DNA of 64,000 nt from Sphingomonas phyllosphaerae FA2 (GTDB lineage Bacteria > Pseudomonadota > Alphaproteobacteria > Sphingomonadales > Sphingomonadaceae): contig NZ_KE386571.1 in NCBI RefSeq assembly GCF_000427645.1, positions 248,001-312,000 of the forward strand. The letters are read 5' to 3'. A program made the position numbers and the translations under genes. Position 1 is the first letter of the stretch; every line of letters starts with the position of its first letter. The notes under the pieces are model-generated. The model was not told the origin of the DNA, searched no databases, and saw nothing but the letters and a program-made list of their open reading frames with translations. Shown piece after piece: positions 1 to 9,580 of the stretch.

Positions 1-277
1 CGACCGCGCGCATCACGTCCAATTCGCTCGACGTCGCGATGCGGCGGAAGGCGAGCAGCACGCCGAGCATCAGCCCGATCGGAATGCCGAGACCGAGATA
101 TTCGGGGAGCAGATTGGCCAGCATCTTCCACACGACGCTGACCGGCCCCCCTTGCGTCGCGACGAAATCGAAGAGGCGGCGAATCCGGTCGAGGATCAAC
201 AGCATCGCCGAGATCAGCAACGTCGAGAACAACGGCAGCGCGATCAGCCGGGCCATGTAGCGGTCGATCGAGGTCAT
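1..277 (-). CDS. lptF: LPS-export permease LptF, N-terminal part (runs off the left edge)
   Basis: Inner-membrane permease subunit of the Lpt ABC exporter that extracts lipopolysaccharide from the inner membrane. Only about 92 codons are visible. The product starts MTSIDRYMARLIALPLFSTL, has a hydrophobic segment at about residues 10-28, and later reads LGIPIGLMLGVLLAFRR, the second membrane helix of the YjgP/YjgQ family. The ATG at 277 lies 84 bases beyond the stop of the hybrid kinase on the same strand. Sphingomonads generally have glycosphingolipids instead of LPS, so the exported lipid may differ here; that is inference. The family call is secure, but LptF versus LptG rests on the N-terminal similarity only. 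Confidence 0.85.
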   Translation of the reverse strand, partial: MTSIDRYMARLIALPLFSTLLISAMLLILDRIRRLFDFVATQGGPVSVVWKMLANLLPEYLGLGIPIGLMLGVLLAFRRIATSSELDVMRAV

Positions 278-361
278 GGGCGGGGCAGCGCTGCCTTTGC
301 GTGGAAGACGGGACGACCGGCTATAGGGTGCGTCGGCGGGCGCGTCAGCAGCCGATTTGGG

Positions 362-2305
362 TCATTCGGCAGCGAGCGGTGCCGGATCGTCGCCGCGCGC
401 CGCGGCCGCGGCCACCGCACGGTCGAGCGCGGCGAGCGTGAACGGCTTGCGGAGCACCGGATGGTCGCCGAGCGCAATGCCGCCATTGGCCTCGCCCGCA
501 AAGCCGGTGACGAACAGCACCGGCACCTGCGCGAAGGCAAGTGGGAGGTTAGCGATCATTTCCGGCCCGGTCAGCGACGGCATCAGCACGTCGGAGAGGA
601 TCAGATCGACGCGCTCCATCGTCGCCAGCACCGCGCCGACCTGAGTCGCGTCTTCGCACGCGACCGGGTGGTGGCCGAGGTCGGCGAGTGCCTCCATGGT
701 TGACGACAGGACGCGCGCATCGTCCTCGACGACCAGGATCGCGCGGGCGGCGGTGGCGGGGATGGTCGGCGCGAGCAGCGCGGGCTGGGCGGGGGGGCGT
801 GCGGTCGCCTCGCCCCGCCGATCGCGTGGCAGCAAGAGCGTGACGATGGTGCCCTCGCCGACGCGCGAGGCGATCGTCACTTCGCCGCCGATCTGGCGCG
901 CGAAGGCGAAGGTCTGGCTGAGCCCGAGTCCGGTGCCCTTGCCGAGTGGCTTGGTGGTGAAGAACGGCTCGAAGACGCGATCGAGCACGTCGGGCGCGAT
1001 GCCGCAGCCGGTGTCGGCGACCGACAGCGTCACGAACTCGCCGCCCGGCCGGTCCGGATCGGCGCCGCCCGACACGATGGTATGCCCGGCGCGGATCGTC
1101 AGCGTGCCGCGCCCATCCATCGCGTCGCGCGCGTTGACCGCGAGATTGACGAGCGTGTTCTCGAGCTGGACGCGATCGACGCGCGCACACCAGCCGGCGC
1201 TGTCATCCTCCAGCACCAGCGTCATGCCGTCGCCCAGCGCGCGGGTGAGCAGGTCGCTGAGCCCATCGAACAGCGTCGCCGCCGCGATCGGCTCGGGATT
1301 GATCGCGGTTTCACGCGCGAAAGCGAGCAGCCGGGCGGTCAGCGCCGCGGCCCGCTCCGCACCGTCGCGGGCGCCCTCCAGATGGCGCGCGGCCTCACCG
1401 GCGCCGGGCGGCAGATGGCGCGCGGCGAGTTCGACGCCGTTCAGCACCACCGCGAGCATGTTGTTGAAGTCGTGCGCGATGCCGCCGGTCAACTGTCCGA
1501 CGGCCTCCATCTTCTGCACCTGACGCAGCCGCGCTTCCTGCGCGCGCAGTTCCTCGGTCGCGCGCGCGACCGCGTCGGCCAGCTCGTCGGCGCGCAGCCG
1601 TTCGCTTTCCGCCTCGGCGCGCGCGATCGCACGGTCGGCAAGCGCCTCGACCATGATCCAGCCCATCGTGATCCCGCCGCCGACCAGCAGCACGCCGAAC
1701 ACCGCCAGCACCTTCGCGATGGTCGTCGACCGGCGGACCGAGGCGCGCGCCTGCGTGGTGCGCATCTCCAGCAATAGCCGTTCGTCGGTGATGATCCCGT
1801 CGAGCGAATCGTTGATGCGGGTGAGCGCATCGCTCTGTCGTGCCTGATAGAAGCGCGACAACGCCTGGCTGTTCTTGCCGTAATTGGTGCTGAGCGCGGT
1901 CAGCGCCAGCTCGTCGCCGCGGGTGCGGAACGCCTCCTGCAAGGTCGCGACATGCGTGAGCTGGACGTCATTGTCGCGGACCAGCTTGGCGAGGCGGCTG
2001 ATCGCCTGTTTCGCGCGCCGCCAGTCGTCGTAATAGACCTGTCCGAGCTGCTGGTCACCCGAGATCACGTAACGACCGAGCGATGCCTCGGCATGGGCGA
2101 TCGTGCCCTGCACGGTGCGCGCCAGGATCATGACGTCGTAGCTGTGCCGCTGCGACGCGAGCGCGCGATCGCGCTTGTTGTTGACCTCGGCCAGCGTGAC
2201 GACGAGCAGCGCGAGCACGATCGCGCCGGCAAGCGCCATCACGCTGAGCGTGATGGTGCGCCATGCGCCGGTCAGTCGTCCGGTGATGTCGTCGCGATCG
2301 GTCAC
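362..2305 (-). CDS. Membrane hybrid histidine kinase with CHASE3-like sensor and receiver domain
   Basis: A 647-residue sensor kinase. Membrane helices at about 19-41 and 198-220 flank an extracytoplasmic four-helix sensor of the CHASE3 type (about 42-190). A short coiled coil (225-265) leads to the dimerisation box GGIAHDFNN with the phospho-accepting His278. A HATPase domain follows, with N392 in VNLAVNARDA and the G boxes DTGCGI and GKGTGLGLS (380-495). A C-terminal receiver domain (about 522-635) has D572 in SDVLMPS and K620. The H-box type is that of hybrid kinases that often feed a separate phosphotransferase. It lies 47 bases downstream of spt on the same strand, so it may be cotranscribed with the sphingolipid genes. 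The signal is unknown. Confidence 0.9.
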   Translation of the reverse strand: MTDRDDITGRLTGAWRTITLSVMALAGAIVLALLVVTLAEVNNKRDRALASQRHSYDVMILARTVQGTIAHAEASLGRYVISGDQQLGQVYYDDWRRAKQAISRLAKLVRDNDVQLTHVATLQEAFRTRGDELALTALSTNYGKNSQALSRFYQARQSDALTRINDSLDGIITDERLLLEMRTTQARASVRRSTTIAKVLAVFGVLLVGGGITMGWIMVEALADRAIARAEAESERLRADELADAVARATEELRAQEARLRQVQKMEAVGQLTGGIAHDFNNMLAVVLNGVELAARHLPPGAGEAARHLEGARDGAERAAALTARLLAFARETAINPEPIAAATLFDGLSDLLTRALGDGMTLVLEDDSAGWCARVDRVQLENTLVNLAVNARDAMDGRGTLTIRAGHTIVSGGADPDRPGGEFVTLSVADTGCGIAPDVLDRVFEPFFTTKPLGKGTGLGLSQTFAFARQIGGEVTIASRVGEGTIVTLLLPRDRRGEATARPPAQPALLAPTIPATAARAILVVEDDARVLSSTMEALADLGHHPVACEDATQVGAVLATMERVDLILSDVLMPSLTGPEMIANLPLAFAQVPVLFVTGFAGEANGGIALGDHPVLRKPFTLAALDRAVAAAAARGDDPAPLAAE

Positions 2306-2352
2306 GGCCGCGATATTAGGTTAACAAGCGTTAAGAGAAGGCGAACGCCGCC

Positions 2353-3621
2353 TCACTTGGTCGCACCCGCGAGGCGTCCCGCCGAAGCGAACATCGTGAT
2401 GATGCGGTCGATCTGGTCCGACGTGTGCTCGGCGCAGATCGAGCAGCGCAACAGGAACGTGCCCGACGGCGTGGCGGGCGGGCGGGCGACGTTCACGTAG
2501 AGGCCGGCCTCCAGCAGCGCCTGCCACATCACCACCGCCTGCGCCTGATCCTGCAGGATTACCGCGACGATCGCCGAGTCGCACGTCTCGGTGCCGAGCG
2601 CGAAGCCCAGCCCCTTAAGCCCGGCGTGGAGCCGGCGGGCATTGTCCCACAGCCGCGCGCGCTTGTCGTGCGCGGTCATCAGCTTGCGCACCGAGGTGGC
2701 GGCGGTCGCGACCACCGACGGCGGCAGCGACGCGGTGAAGATGTACGGGCGGCACGAGAAGCGCAGCCCCTCGAACTTCGGGTGGTTCGAGATGCAGAAG
2801 CCGCCGACCGTGCCGACCGACTTGGAGAAGGTGCCGATCACCAGATCGACATCCTCGCCGAGCACCAGCCCCTGCGCCTCATAGACGCCGCGGCCATGCT
2901 CGCCGAAGAAGCCCATCGAATGCGCCTCGTCGACCAGCACCATGCAGCCGTGCTTCTTGGCGACCTGCACCATCTCGCGCAGCGGAGCGATGTCGCCGAG
3001 CATCGAATAGACGCCCTCCAGCACCACCAGCTTGCCCGGTTCCTTGGGCAAGCGACCGAGCCGCTTGTCGAGGTCCTCGACCGAATTGTGGCGGAAGCGG
3101 ACGATCTCCGCGTCGCCCATCTTGCAGCCGTCGTAGATCGAGGCGTGGCTGTCGGCATCGAGGATGACGTATTCGCCGCGGCCTGCCATCGTGGAGATGG
3201 TGCCGAGGTTGGCCTGATAGCCGGTCGAAAAGACGATCGCGCCGCTCGCGCCGTAGAATTCCTTGAGCGCGTCCTCCGCCTCGACGTGGTCGCGGAAGGT
3301 GCCGTTGAGCATCCGGCTGCCGTTGGTGCCGCTGCCGAACTGTTCCAGCGCGCGGGTGCCGGCGGCGATCACGTCCGGGTCGAACGTCATGCCCATGTAA
3401 TTGTAGGTGCCGAGCAGGATCGTCTCCTTGCCGCGGATCACCGCGGTAGTCGGCGAGGTGACCTGTTCCATGACGATCCCGAACGGATCGCGCACGCCCG
3501 AACTCATGAGCGCCTCGCGTTCGGCGAGCAGCGGATCGAACTTCGCGAACAGGTCGTGAGCGACCGGCGCGGCGGCGGGTTCGGCGGGCAGCTTCTCGCT
3601 CTGGAGGCCGGTTTCGGTCAT
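2353..3621 (-). CDS. spt: Serine palmitoyltransferase
   Basis: PLP enzyme that condenses L-serine with an acyl thioester to 3-ketosphinganine, the first step of sphingolipid synthesis; soluble and homodimeric in Sphingomonas. The 422-residue product matches the Sphingomonas enzyme throughout. It has the PLP lysine K267 in GTFSKSVG, the stacking histidine H159 in DSHAS, D231/H234 in VDEAHS, and the family stretch LLGTYNYMGMTFDPDV. The reading frame stays open well upstream, but that part overlaps acp in another frame; the ATG at 3621, five bases after the acp stop, gives the normal family length. It is cotranscribed with acp and the cerR-like gene. The ceramide synthase gene was not seen in the window. 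Confidence 0.96.
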   Translation of the reverse strand: MTETGLQSEKLPAEPAAAPVAHDLFAKFDPLLAEREALMSSGVRDPFGIVMEQVTSPTTAVIRGKETILLGTYNYMGMTFDPDVIAAGTRALEQFGSGTNGSRMLNGTFRDHVEAEDALKEFYGASGAIVFSTGYQANLGTISTMAGRGEYVILDADSHASIYDGCKMGDAEIVRFRHNSVEDLDKRLGRLPKEPGKLVVLEGVYSMLGDIAPLREMVQVAKKHGCMVLVDEAHSMGFFGEHGRGVYEAQGLVLGEDVDLVIGTFSKSVGTVGGFCISNHPKFEGLRFSCRPYIFTASLPPSVVATAATSVRKLMTAHDKRARLWDNARRLHAGLKGLGFALGTETCDSAIVAVILQDQAQAVVMWQALLEAGLYVNVARPPATPSGTFLLRCSICAEHTSDQIDRIITMFASAGRLAGATK

Positions 3622-3626
3622 CCGCC

Positions 3627-3869
3627 TCAGCCCTTCAGCTTCTCGACGGCATCGGCGAGCTGGCCGACATTCTCGATCTCGGCCTGCATGTTCATCGTGA
3701 TGATGATCTCGAATTCGTCCTCGATCGCGGCGACGAAGTCCATCACGGTCAGCGAATCCCATTCCAGGTCGCCCTGGAAGCTGGTCGCTTCGGTGATCGC
3801 GACGCCCTTCTTGTTGAAGGGTTCGATCTGCGTGCGCAGCGTGTCGAGAATGGCGGTACGGTCGGTCAT
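3627..3869 (-). CDS. Acyl carrier protein dedicated to sphingolipid synthesis
   Basis: Small acidic acyl carrier protein of 80 residues. The phosphopantetheine site is Ser39 in EWDSLTVMDF, and the sequence continues with the usual helix-III acidic stretch (AAIEDEFEI). Spacing to spt is five bases, so it almost certainly delivers the fatty acyl group to serine palmitoyltransferase, as shown for the equivalent protein of Caulobacter and proposed for Sphingomonas. It is distinct from the housekeeping fatty-acid ACP: the usual DSLD(T/S)VE motif is replaced by DSLTVMD. The role is inferred from family and context. Confidence 0.93.
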   Translation of the reverse strand: MTDRTAILDTLRTQIEPFNKKGVAITEATSFQGDLEWDSLTVMDFVAAIEDEFEIIITMNMQAEIENVGQLADAVEKLKG

Positions 3870-3911
3870 GCGGATGCTCTGGCCCTGAAATGCGGCGGTT
3901 GTCTGTCGCTG

Positions 3912-4811
3912 CTATAGCAAGCCGTGGGCGCGATACCATCGTGCCGTATCGGTCAGCCCGTCTGCGGCGATGATGTGCGGACGCCAGAGTGCGGGCGGCG
4001 GGGCCTTGGCGGGGTCGGCAGTCCAGTCGGGATGGACCATATAGGCGACGCGGTCGGCGGTCAGCTTCGCGTTCGCCCCGCGCAGCAGCCGGTCGGCGCG
4101 CGCGGCGGTGCGCAGCAGCGCGGCGGGGAGGGGGAGGGGCCGTACGCGCCGTCCGACCGCCGCGCCGATCGCCCGCGCGAAATCGGCATAGCTGAGCGTG
4201 CTGCCGTCGCTCGGCTCGTAGGTGGCGCGGTCGTCGGGCGTCTCGGCAAGCGCGAGCAGCAGGCGGGCGAGGTCGGCGACGTGGATGATCGACAGCTGGC
4301 CCTTCGGCGGAATTGGGACGACGCCGGTACGGCGCGCGGCGCGGAACAGGTCGCGTTGCTCCATGTCGCCGGGGCCGTAGACGCCGGGCGGACGGACGAT
4401 CGTCCAGTCGAGCGCGCTGTCACGTACGACCGCTTCGGCCTCGTGCTTCGACCAGCCGTAGTTCGAAAGCGCCGGCTCGCGCGCCGCGAGCGAAGAGACG
4501 TGGACGAAGCGGCGGACGTCCCACGTCCGCGCAGCGTCGACGACATTGCGCGTGCCGTCGATGTTGGCGGCGGCGAAGGCGGCGCGGTCGGGAGCGTTGA
4601 CCGCCCCGGCGACGTGGACGACGGCGTCGGCGGTCGAGACGAGCGTCGAGATCGCTAGCGTATCGTCAAGTGCGCCGGCGATCCACGTCACGCCGTCGCG
4701 GGGCGGCTGCGGGCGGCGAGCGAGCGCGCGCACCTGATGCCCGGCGGCGAGCGCCTGGTCGATCAGCGCGCCGCCGACGAAGCCGGTGCCGCCGGTCAGC
4801 GCCAGGATCAC
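3912..4811 (-). CDS. cerR: Extended SDR, probable 3-ketodihydroceramide reductase (CerR-like)
   Basis: NAD(P)-binding extended short-chain dehydrogenase of 299 residues. The nucleotide-binding loop is GGTGFVGG (7-14), and the catalytic pair Y118/K122 lies in SNYGWSK, with a preceding VHVSSLAA. In Caulobacter an atypical epimerase-like SDR in the spt region (CerR) reduces 3-ketoceramide; the position here, immediately upstream of acp and spt on the same strand, supports the same job. Its start codon overlaps the proB stop (ATGA), so it is translationally coupled to proB. The SDR assignment is certain; the CerR function is inferred from position and family resemblance. Confidence 0.72.
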   Translation of the reverse strand: MILALTGGTGFVGGALIDQALAAGHQVRALARRPQPPRDGVTWIAGALDDTLAISTLVSTADAVVHVAGAVNAPDRAAFAAANIDGTRNVVDAARTWDVRRFVHVSSLAAREPALSNYGWSKHEAEAVVRDSALDWTIVRPPGVYGPGDMEQRDLFRAARRTGVVPIPPKGQLSIIHVADLARLLLALAETPDDRATYEPSDGSTLSYADFARAIGAAVGRRVRPLPLPAALLRTAARADRLLRGANAKLTADRVAYMVHPDWTADPAKAPPPALWRPHIIAADGLTDTARWYRAHGLL

Positions 4812-5911
4812 AGCAACGCCATATGGTTGCGGTGGACCAGCGCGGCGCGGGGCGCATAGCCGAGCAGCGCGGCATGTTCGTCGCTGCGTCGCCCGAGCAG
4901 GCGGGCGGCCTCGACGGCGTCATATTCGGACAAGCCGCGTGCGATCGGGCCGGCGGGGCCGGCGATCGCGACCAGATCGCCGCGCGCGAACGCGCCCTCG
5001 ACGCGTGTCGCGCCGGCGGCGAGCAGGCTGCGCCCTTCGGTGAGCGCGTGCGCCGCGCCGGCATCGACATGGATCGTTCCCGCCGCGGTCAAGCCGCCTG
5101 CGAGCCACGCCTTGCGCGCCGGGGCGGTACGCTCGGCGACGAACAACGTGTGGCGCGCGGCGGTCGACAAGGGGTGAGGGGCGTGGCCGGAGGCGATGGC
5201 GAGCGCGGCCCCGGCAGCATTGGCGATCCGCGCCGCGGCGATTTTCGACACCATCCCTCCCGATCCCATGCCGGAGGCGGAGCCGCGATCGGCCATCGCC
5301 TCGATGCCGGCGTCGATCCGCTCGACGCGCGGGATGTGCTGTGCGCCGGGCTGCGCAGGGTTGCGGTCGTAGAGTCCGTCGATGTCCGAGAGCAACACGA
5401 CGCCGTGCGCGCCCGCCGCCTGCGCGATCCGCGCCGCGAGCCGGTCGTTGTCGCCGAAGCGGATTTCCTCGGTGGCGACCGAATCGTTCTCGTTGATGAC
5501 CGGTACGGTGCCGAGCTGCAGCAGCCGCCCGAGCGTCGCGGCGGCGTTGAGGTAGCGGCGACGCTCTTCGAGATCGCCGAGCGTGACCAACATCTGCGCG
5601 GCGGTCAGCCCCTGCGCCGCGAGCACGTCGGCCCACACCCCCGCGAGCGCGATCTGTCCGGTGGCGGCTGCGGCCTGCGCATCCTCGAGACTGGCGCGTC
5701 CGCCTTTGGCGAGCCCGAGCCGCCGCGCGCCGAGTGCGATCGCGCCGGAGGACACGACCGCGACCTGCTGCCCGGCGGCGGTGCGCGCGGCGATATCCTG
5801 CGCGATCCCCTCCAGCCATGCGCGCCGGACCCCGCCCTCGGGATCGACGAGCAGCGCCGAGCCGATCTTGACGATCAATCGCGGGCAGGCGGCGGGGGGG
5901 AAGAGCGACAT
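4808..5911 (-). CDS. proB: Glutamate 5-kinase
   Basis: Phosphorylates glutamate to gamma-glutamyl phosphate, the first step of proline synthesis. The 367-residue product has the amino-acid kinase fold (to about residue 260), with VKIGSALL at the N terminus, VVSSGAIALG, the substrate-binding INENDSVATEEI, and GMGSGGMVSKI. A C-terminal PUA domain (about 275-350) follows. It is first in a run with cerR-acp-spt, coupled to cerR by a four-base overlap. In many sphingomonads proB follows obg; here the lipoprotein and Uma2 genes separate them. proA was not seen in the window. Confidence 0.95.
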   Translation of the reverse strand: MSLFPPAACPRLIVKIGSALLVDPEGGVRRAWLEGIAQDIAARTAAGQQVAVVSSGAIALGARRLGLAKGGRASLEDAQAAAATGQIALAGVWADVLAAQGLTAAQMLVTLGDLEERRRYLNAAATLGRLLQLGTVPVINENDSVATEEIRFGDNDRLAARIAQAAGAHGVVLLSDIDGLYDRNPAQPGAQHIPRVERIDAGIEAMADRGSASGMGSGGMVSKIAAARIANAAGAALAIASGHAPHPLSTAARHTLFVAERTAPARKAWLAGGLTAAGTIHVDAGAAHALTEGRSLLAAGATRVEGAFARGDLVAIAGPAGPIARGLSEYDAVEAARLLGRRSDEHAALLGYAPRAALVHRNHMALL

Positions 5912-5942
5912 GACGCGGCGTTAGCGCGGCGGGCGGCGGCGC

Positions 5943-6506
5943 TCAATCGCGTGCGAACATCTCGGTATGGGGCAGGGTGAGGGACAAGGCGGGGAGCGGC
6001 ACGTCGAACGGTTCGTCATGCGCGACGTCGCTCCAGCCGTGCGGGCCGGTGCGCTGGATCACGCGCAGCCGCTCGCTGGCGATGTCGACGAAGACGATCG
6101 TTTCGACGCTGTCGAGCGCTTTGTATTCGTCGAGTTTCGTGCGCAGATCGGTGCGCGCGGTGGTGGCGGACAGCACCTCGAACAGCACGCGCGGATCGTC
6201 GAACGACTTGGCGGTGTCGTGCGCGGGATCGTTCTTGCCGCAGAATACCGAGACGTCAGGGTAGCGCACCGACAGGTCGTGGGTACGGGTCGCCATGTCC
6301 GACGTGTAGGGCTTGCACCCGCTACCCCGCAGCGCCGTTCGCAGGAACGCCTGGATGTTACCAGCCACCTCGGCGTGCCGTGCCGAACCGCCCGCCATCA
6401 TGCGGATGATTCCATTATCCAGTTCCGCCTTCAGGTCGCCGAAATCGAGTTCGAGAAACTCGGCGGCAGTCAGGATCGGATACTCGGGGGCGATCTGCGT
6501 GGCCAT
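5943..6506 (-). CDS. Uma2-family (DUF820) putative endonuclease
   Basis: A 187-residue protein of the Uma2/DUF820 family, which has the PD-(D/E)XK restriction-endonuclease fold. Visible core residues are D84 in VRYPDVSVF and E110 in VLFEVLS, followed by the family pattern TDLRTKLDEYK. These proteins are abundant in cyanobacteria and scattered in proteobacteria; their physiological role is unknown. It is on the same strand as proB, 31 bases upstream, so readthrough is possible, but no functional link is apparent. Confidence 0.82.
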   Translation of the reverse strand: MATQIAPEYPILTAAEFLELDFGDLKAELDNGIIRMMAGGSARHAEVAGNIQAFLRTALRGSGCKPYTSDMATRTHDLSVRYPDVSVFCGKNDPAHDTAKSFDDPRVLFEVLSATTARTDLRTKLDEYKALDSVETIVFVDIASERLRVIQRTGPHGWSDVAHDEPFDVPLPALSLTLPHTEMFARD

Positions 6507-6542
6507 GCGTGCATCATAACCGTTGACGAGGGCGAAAGACAG

Positions 6543-7613
6543 TCAGCGGATCAGTTGCCATTGCTGATTGGGGTGGAAGCCGCAGCTCCACAGCCGGATC
6601 GCCGCGCCGGGCGCGAGGTTGCCGATATTGTCGAGGCAAGTGGCCGTCGCGCGATTGCGGAGCACGAACCAGCCGTCGCTGGTCGGCAACATCTCCCATT
6701 GCTGCTCTGGCGTCCCCGCGGCAGCGGTCAGCGTCGCCGCGGCATTGTCGCCTCGCGCCGTCGCGGTGATCCGGCGGTCGTCGGTTGTACTGGCGAGCGT
6801 GATGAAACCGTCTGCGAAGATCGCGCGCCATTGCTGGGCGGTGCCGTCGGCGGGCGTGGCCAGGGCCGGTGCGGCGCTGTCGGCGCGGAGCGCGAGGCCG
6901 CTCGATCGGTTCTGGAACCGACGCGCGCCCGCAATAGCGGCGGTCGCATCCTCGCCGAGCCCCATGTCGGCGACCTGCGCGCTGACGAGCTGGGTATTGC
7001 GTTGCGTGTCGTTGGTCTCACCGTCGTAATTGAGGCCGTAGGGCCAGAAATGCTGGCTGTCGGCATTGAGTATCGCGTCGGTGCCGTCGAATGACTTGAT
7101 CCGCGCGACCGCCTTTGCGCCGGTGAAGCGGCCGTCGATGACCGCACGCGCCCAGGCGGCGGTCGAGCCGGAGCCGAGCCAATGCGCCAGTTCGTGGAGC
7201 GCAACGCGGCGACTGATCGCGCCGCCGAACCGGATCGTGCCGCGATAGCTGGCGTCGGCGGTCGGCGTCTGCGCGCCGTAGACGACGTTGACCGTGCCGG
7301 TGAAGGCGCCGAGCGTATTGGTGTGGCCGATCGCGAAGTCCATGGCGTCGCGGATGCCCGGCAGCTTGTCGGCGGGGATGTCGGACGCCAGCGTGTAGCC
7401 GAGCGTGCCGAGCACATAGGGCTCGACCGCCGCGGTCGTCGGGGTCGGGGTCGGGGTCGGGGTCGGTGTGGGCGACGGCGACGGGGCAGGTGTCGGGCTG
7501 GGCGTGGGGGCGGCAGTCGCGACGGTGGGGGTGTCCGAAGATCCCCCGCCGCCGCAGCCGCCCACCGTGAGCAGCACCGCCCAAGCCAGACCGTCGCGCT
7601 TCCTCACCTGCAT
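6543..7613 (-). CDS. Secreted lipoprotein with zinc-metalloprotease motif and C-terminal ricin-type lectin domain
   Basis: A 356-residue predicted lipoprotein. A signal segment ends in VGGC (lipid-accepting Cys20), and a long Pro/Thr linker follows (about 28-62), encoded by a GGGGTC-type microrepeat near 7441-7471. A central domain carries HELAHWLG (H141-E-x-x-H145), an HExxHxxG zinc-protease core, and a distal DSQHFWPYGLNYD that could provide a third ligand. About residues 225-356 are a ricin-type beta-trefoil with repeated QQW motifs (QQWRAI, QQWEML, QQWQLI), typical of carbohydrate binding. The ATG at 7613 was preferred over a TTG two codons upstream. The substrate is unknown; it is probably a surface protease anchored to glycans. 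Confidence 0.78.
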   Translation of the reverse strand: MQVRKRDGLAWAVLLTVGGCGGGGSSDTPTVATAAPTPSPTPAPSPSPTPTPTPTPTPTTAAVEPYVLGTLGYTLASDIPADKLPGIRDAMDFAIGHTNTLGAFTGTVNVVYGAQTPTADASYRGTIRFGGAISRRVALHELAHWLGSGSTAAWARAVIDGRFTGAKAVARIKSFDGTDAILNADSQHFWPYGLNYDGETNDTQRNTQLVSAQVADMGLGEDATAAIAGARRFQNRSSGLALRADSAAPALATPADGTAQQWRAIFADGFITLASTTDDRRITATARGDNAAATLTAAAGTPEQQWEMLPTSDGWFVLRNRATATCLDNIGNLAPGAAIRLWSCGFHPNQQWQLIR

Positions 7614-7675
7614 CGGCAACCTACCTTTCGAACGGGAGATAGGATGCCGTCGGGCTGACGGAAGGGGCAGTCAGC

Positions 7676-8757
<1,082 letters not shown>

Positions 8758-8831
8758 ATATCGGAGCGCGCCCGGCCGGCGCGGGCTCGTCCCGCGACCG
8801 ACGACGCGGCTTTGCCGCGGCGGGTTATCCC

Positions 8832-8925
8832 CGTCATTCCCGCGCAGGCGGAAATCCAGAACCTCCGGCGTTGCGGCCCTCATGACGACCTGCGCGTCTG
8901 GATCCCCGCCTTCGCGGGGATGACG
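8832..8925. repeat. Palindromic intergenic repeat, family A (GTCATTCCCGCG type)
   Basis: Left arm 8832-8860 (CGTCATTCCCGCG...) and right arm 8897-8925 (TCTGGATCCCCGCC...GGGGATGACG) form an imperfect stem with a 36-base loop between the TetR stop and the obg start. The 8769-8831 flank is also repeated, inverted, near 55000, so this copy belongs to a composite element of about 150 bases. Confidence 0.8.
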
Positions 8926-8928
8926 ACG

Positions 8929-9525
8929 CTACGCCTCCGCCGCCCCCCGATCCCGCAGCAACATCTGTCGCGTGATTGCCCGTGCGCGGTCCCTCGGCAG
9001 ACCCAGCGCGCGCGCCATCGGGGCCCCCAGCAGCGCGTCGCCCAGCGCCGCCAGCACCAGTTGCAGCGTCTCGTCCTTGATCGGCGCGTCCGGGCGCTGC
9101 TCGCGCGACAGCTCCTCGACCAGATCGTGAACCGCAGTGAGGATCGGATCGAGCGCATCCTGATTGCCGTTGAGGATCATCCACGTCGCCAGCGCCCCCG
9201 CGCCGTTCGCACCAAATGCGTCGAACACCACATCGACCAGCTCGGCCGGGTCCTTGCGTTCGCGCGAGCGGCGCGCGGCGTCGCGAATCGGTGCGACGAC
9301 CAGGGCGGTCATCCGCTGGATCAACGCCGATTGCAGCCCGTCCGCCGAGCCGAAATGGTGGAGCAGGTTGGCGTGCGTCCGCCCGATCCGGCCCGCCACC
9401 GCCTTCAGCGTCACTGCCTGCGGCCCCTGTTCGACCAGCAGCACGCGCGCTGCCTCCAGCGCCGCGTCACGCGAAGCCTCCGGGCTCAACCGTCGTCGCA
9501 GGGTTGCAATCGCAGCAGGGGGCAA
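8929..9525 (-). CDS. TetR-family transcriptional regulator
   Basis: A 198-residue regulator. The N-terminal helix-turn-helix region includes VTLKAVAGRIGRTHANLLHHFGS, the TetR pattern; the rest is an all-helical ligand/dimerisation domain. It is transcribed away from the diiron-type gene at 9581, and the shared gap contains a 24-base imperfect palindrome (9526-9549) that is a natural operator. It therefore probably represses itself and the divergent gene. The start is uncertain: the first in-frame initiator is TTG at 9525 with no clear ribosome-binding site, and a TTG a few codons further in is possible. Confidence 0.85.
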   Translation of the reverse strand: MPPAAIATLRRRLSPEASRDAALEAARVLLVEQGPQAVTLKAVAGRIGRTHANLLHHFGSADGLQSALIQRMTALVVAPIRDAARRSRERKDPAELVDVVFDAFGANGAGALATWMILNGNQDALDPILTAVHDLVEELSREQRPDAPIKDETLQLVLAALGDALLGAPMARALGLPRDRARAITRQMLLRDRGAAEA

Positions 9526-9549
9526 TTAACTGACACCATTGTAAGTAAA
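9526..9549. promoter_or_regulatory. Putative TetR operator in divergent promoter
   Basis: Imperfect inverted repeat TTAACTGACA-ccat-TGTAAGTAAA (8 of 10 arm positions pair) filling the 55-base gap between the divergent TetR and metal-dependent hydrolase genes. Size, symmetry and position fit a TetR-family operator. Confidence 0.5.
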
Positions 9550-9580
9550 CGGATAATGCCCGTCATTAGTGGAGGTTTCC

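Noticed and set aside
2321..2334. TTAA-N6-TTAA upstream of the hybrid kinase, resembling a CtrA box
   Set aside because: CtrA sites have a seven-base spacer, and the site lies between tandem genes with no other support.
7441..7471. Short tandem GGGGTC repeat considered as a CRISPR or regulatory repeat
   Set aside because: It is inside the lipoprotein gene and encodes the Pro-Thr stalk.
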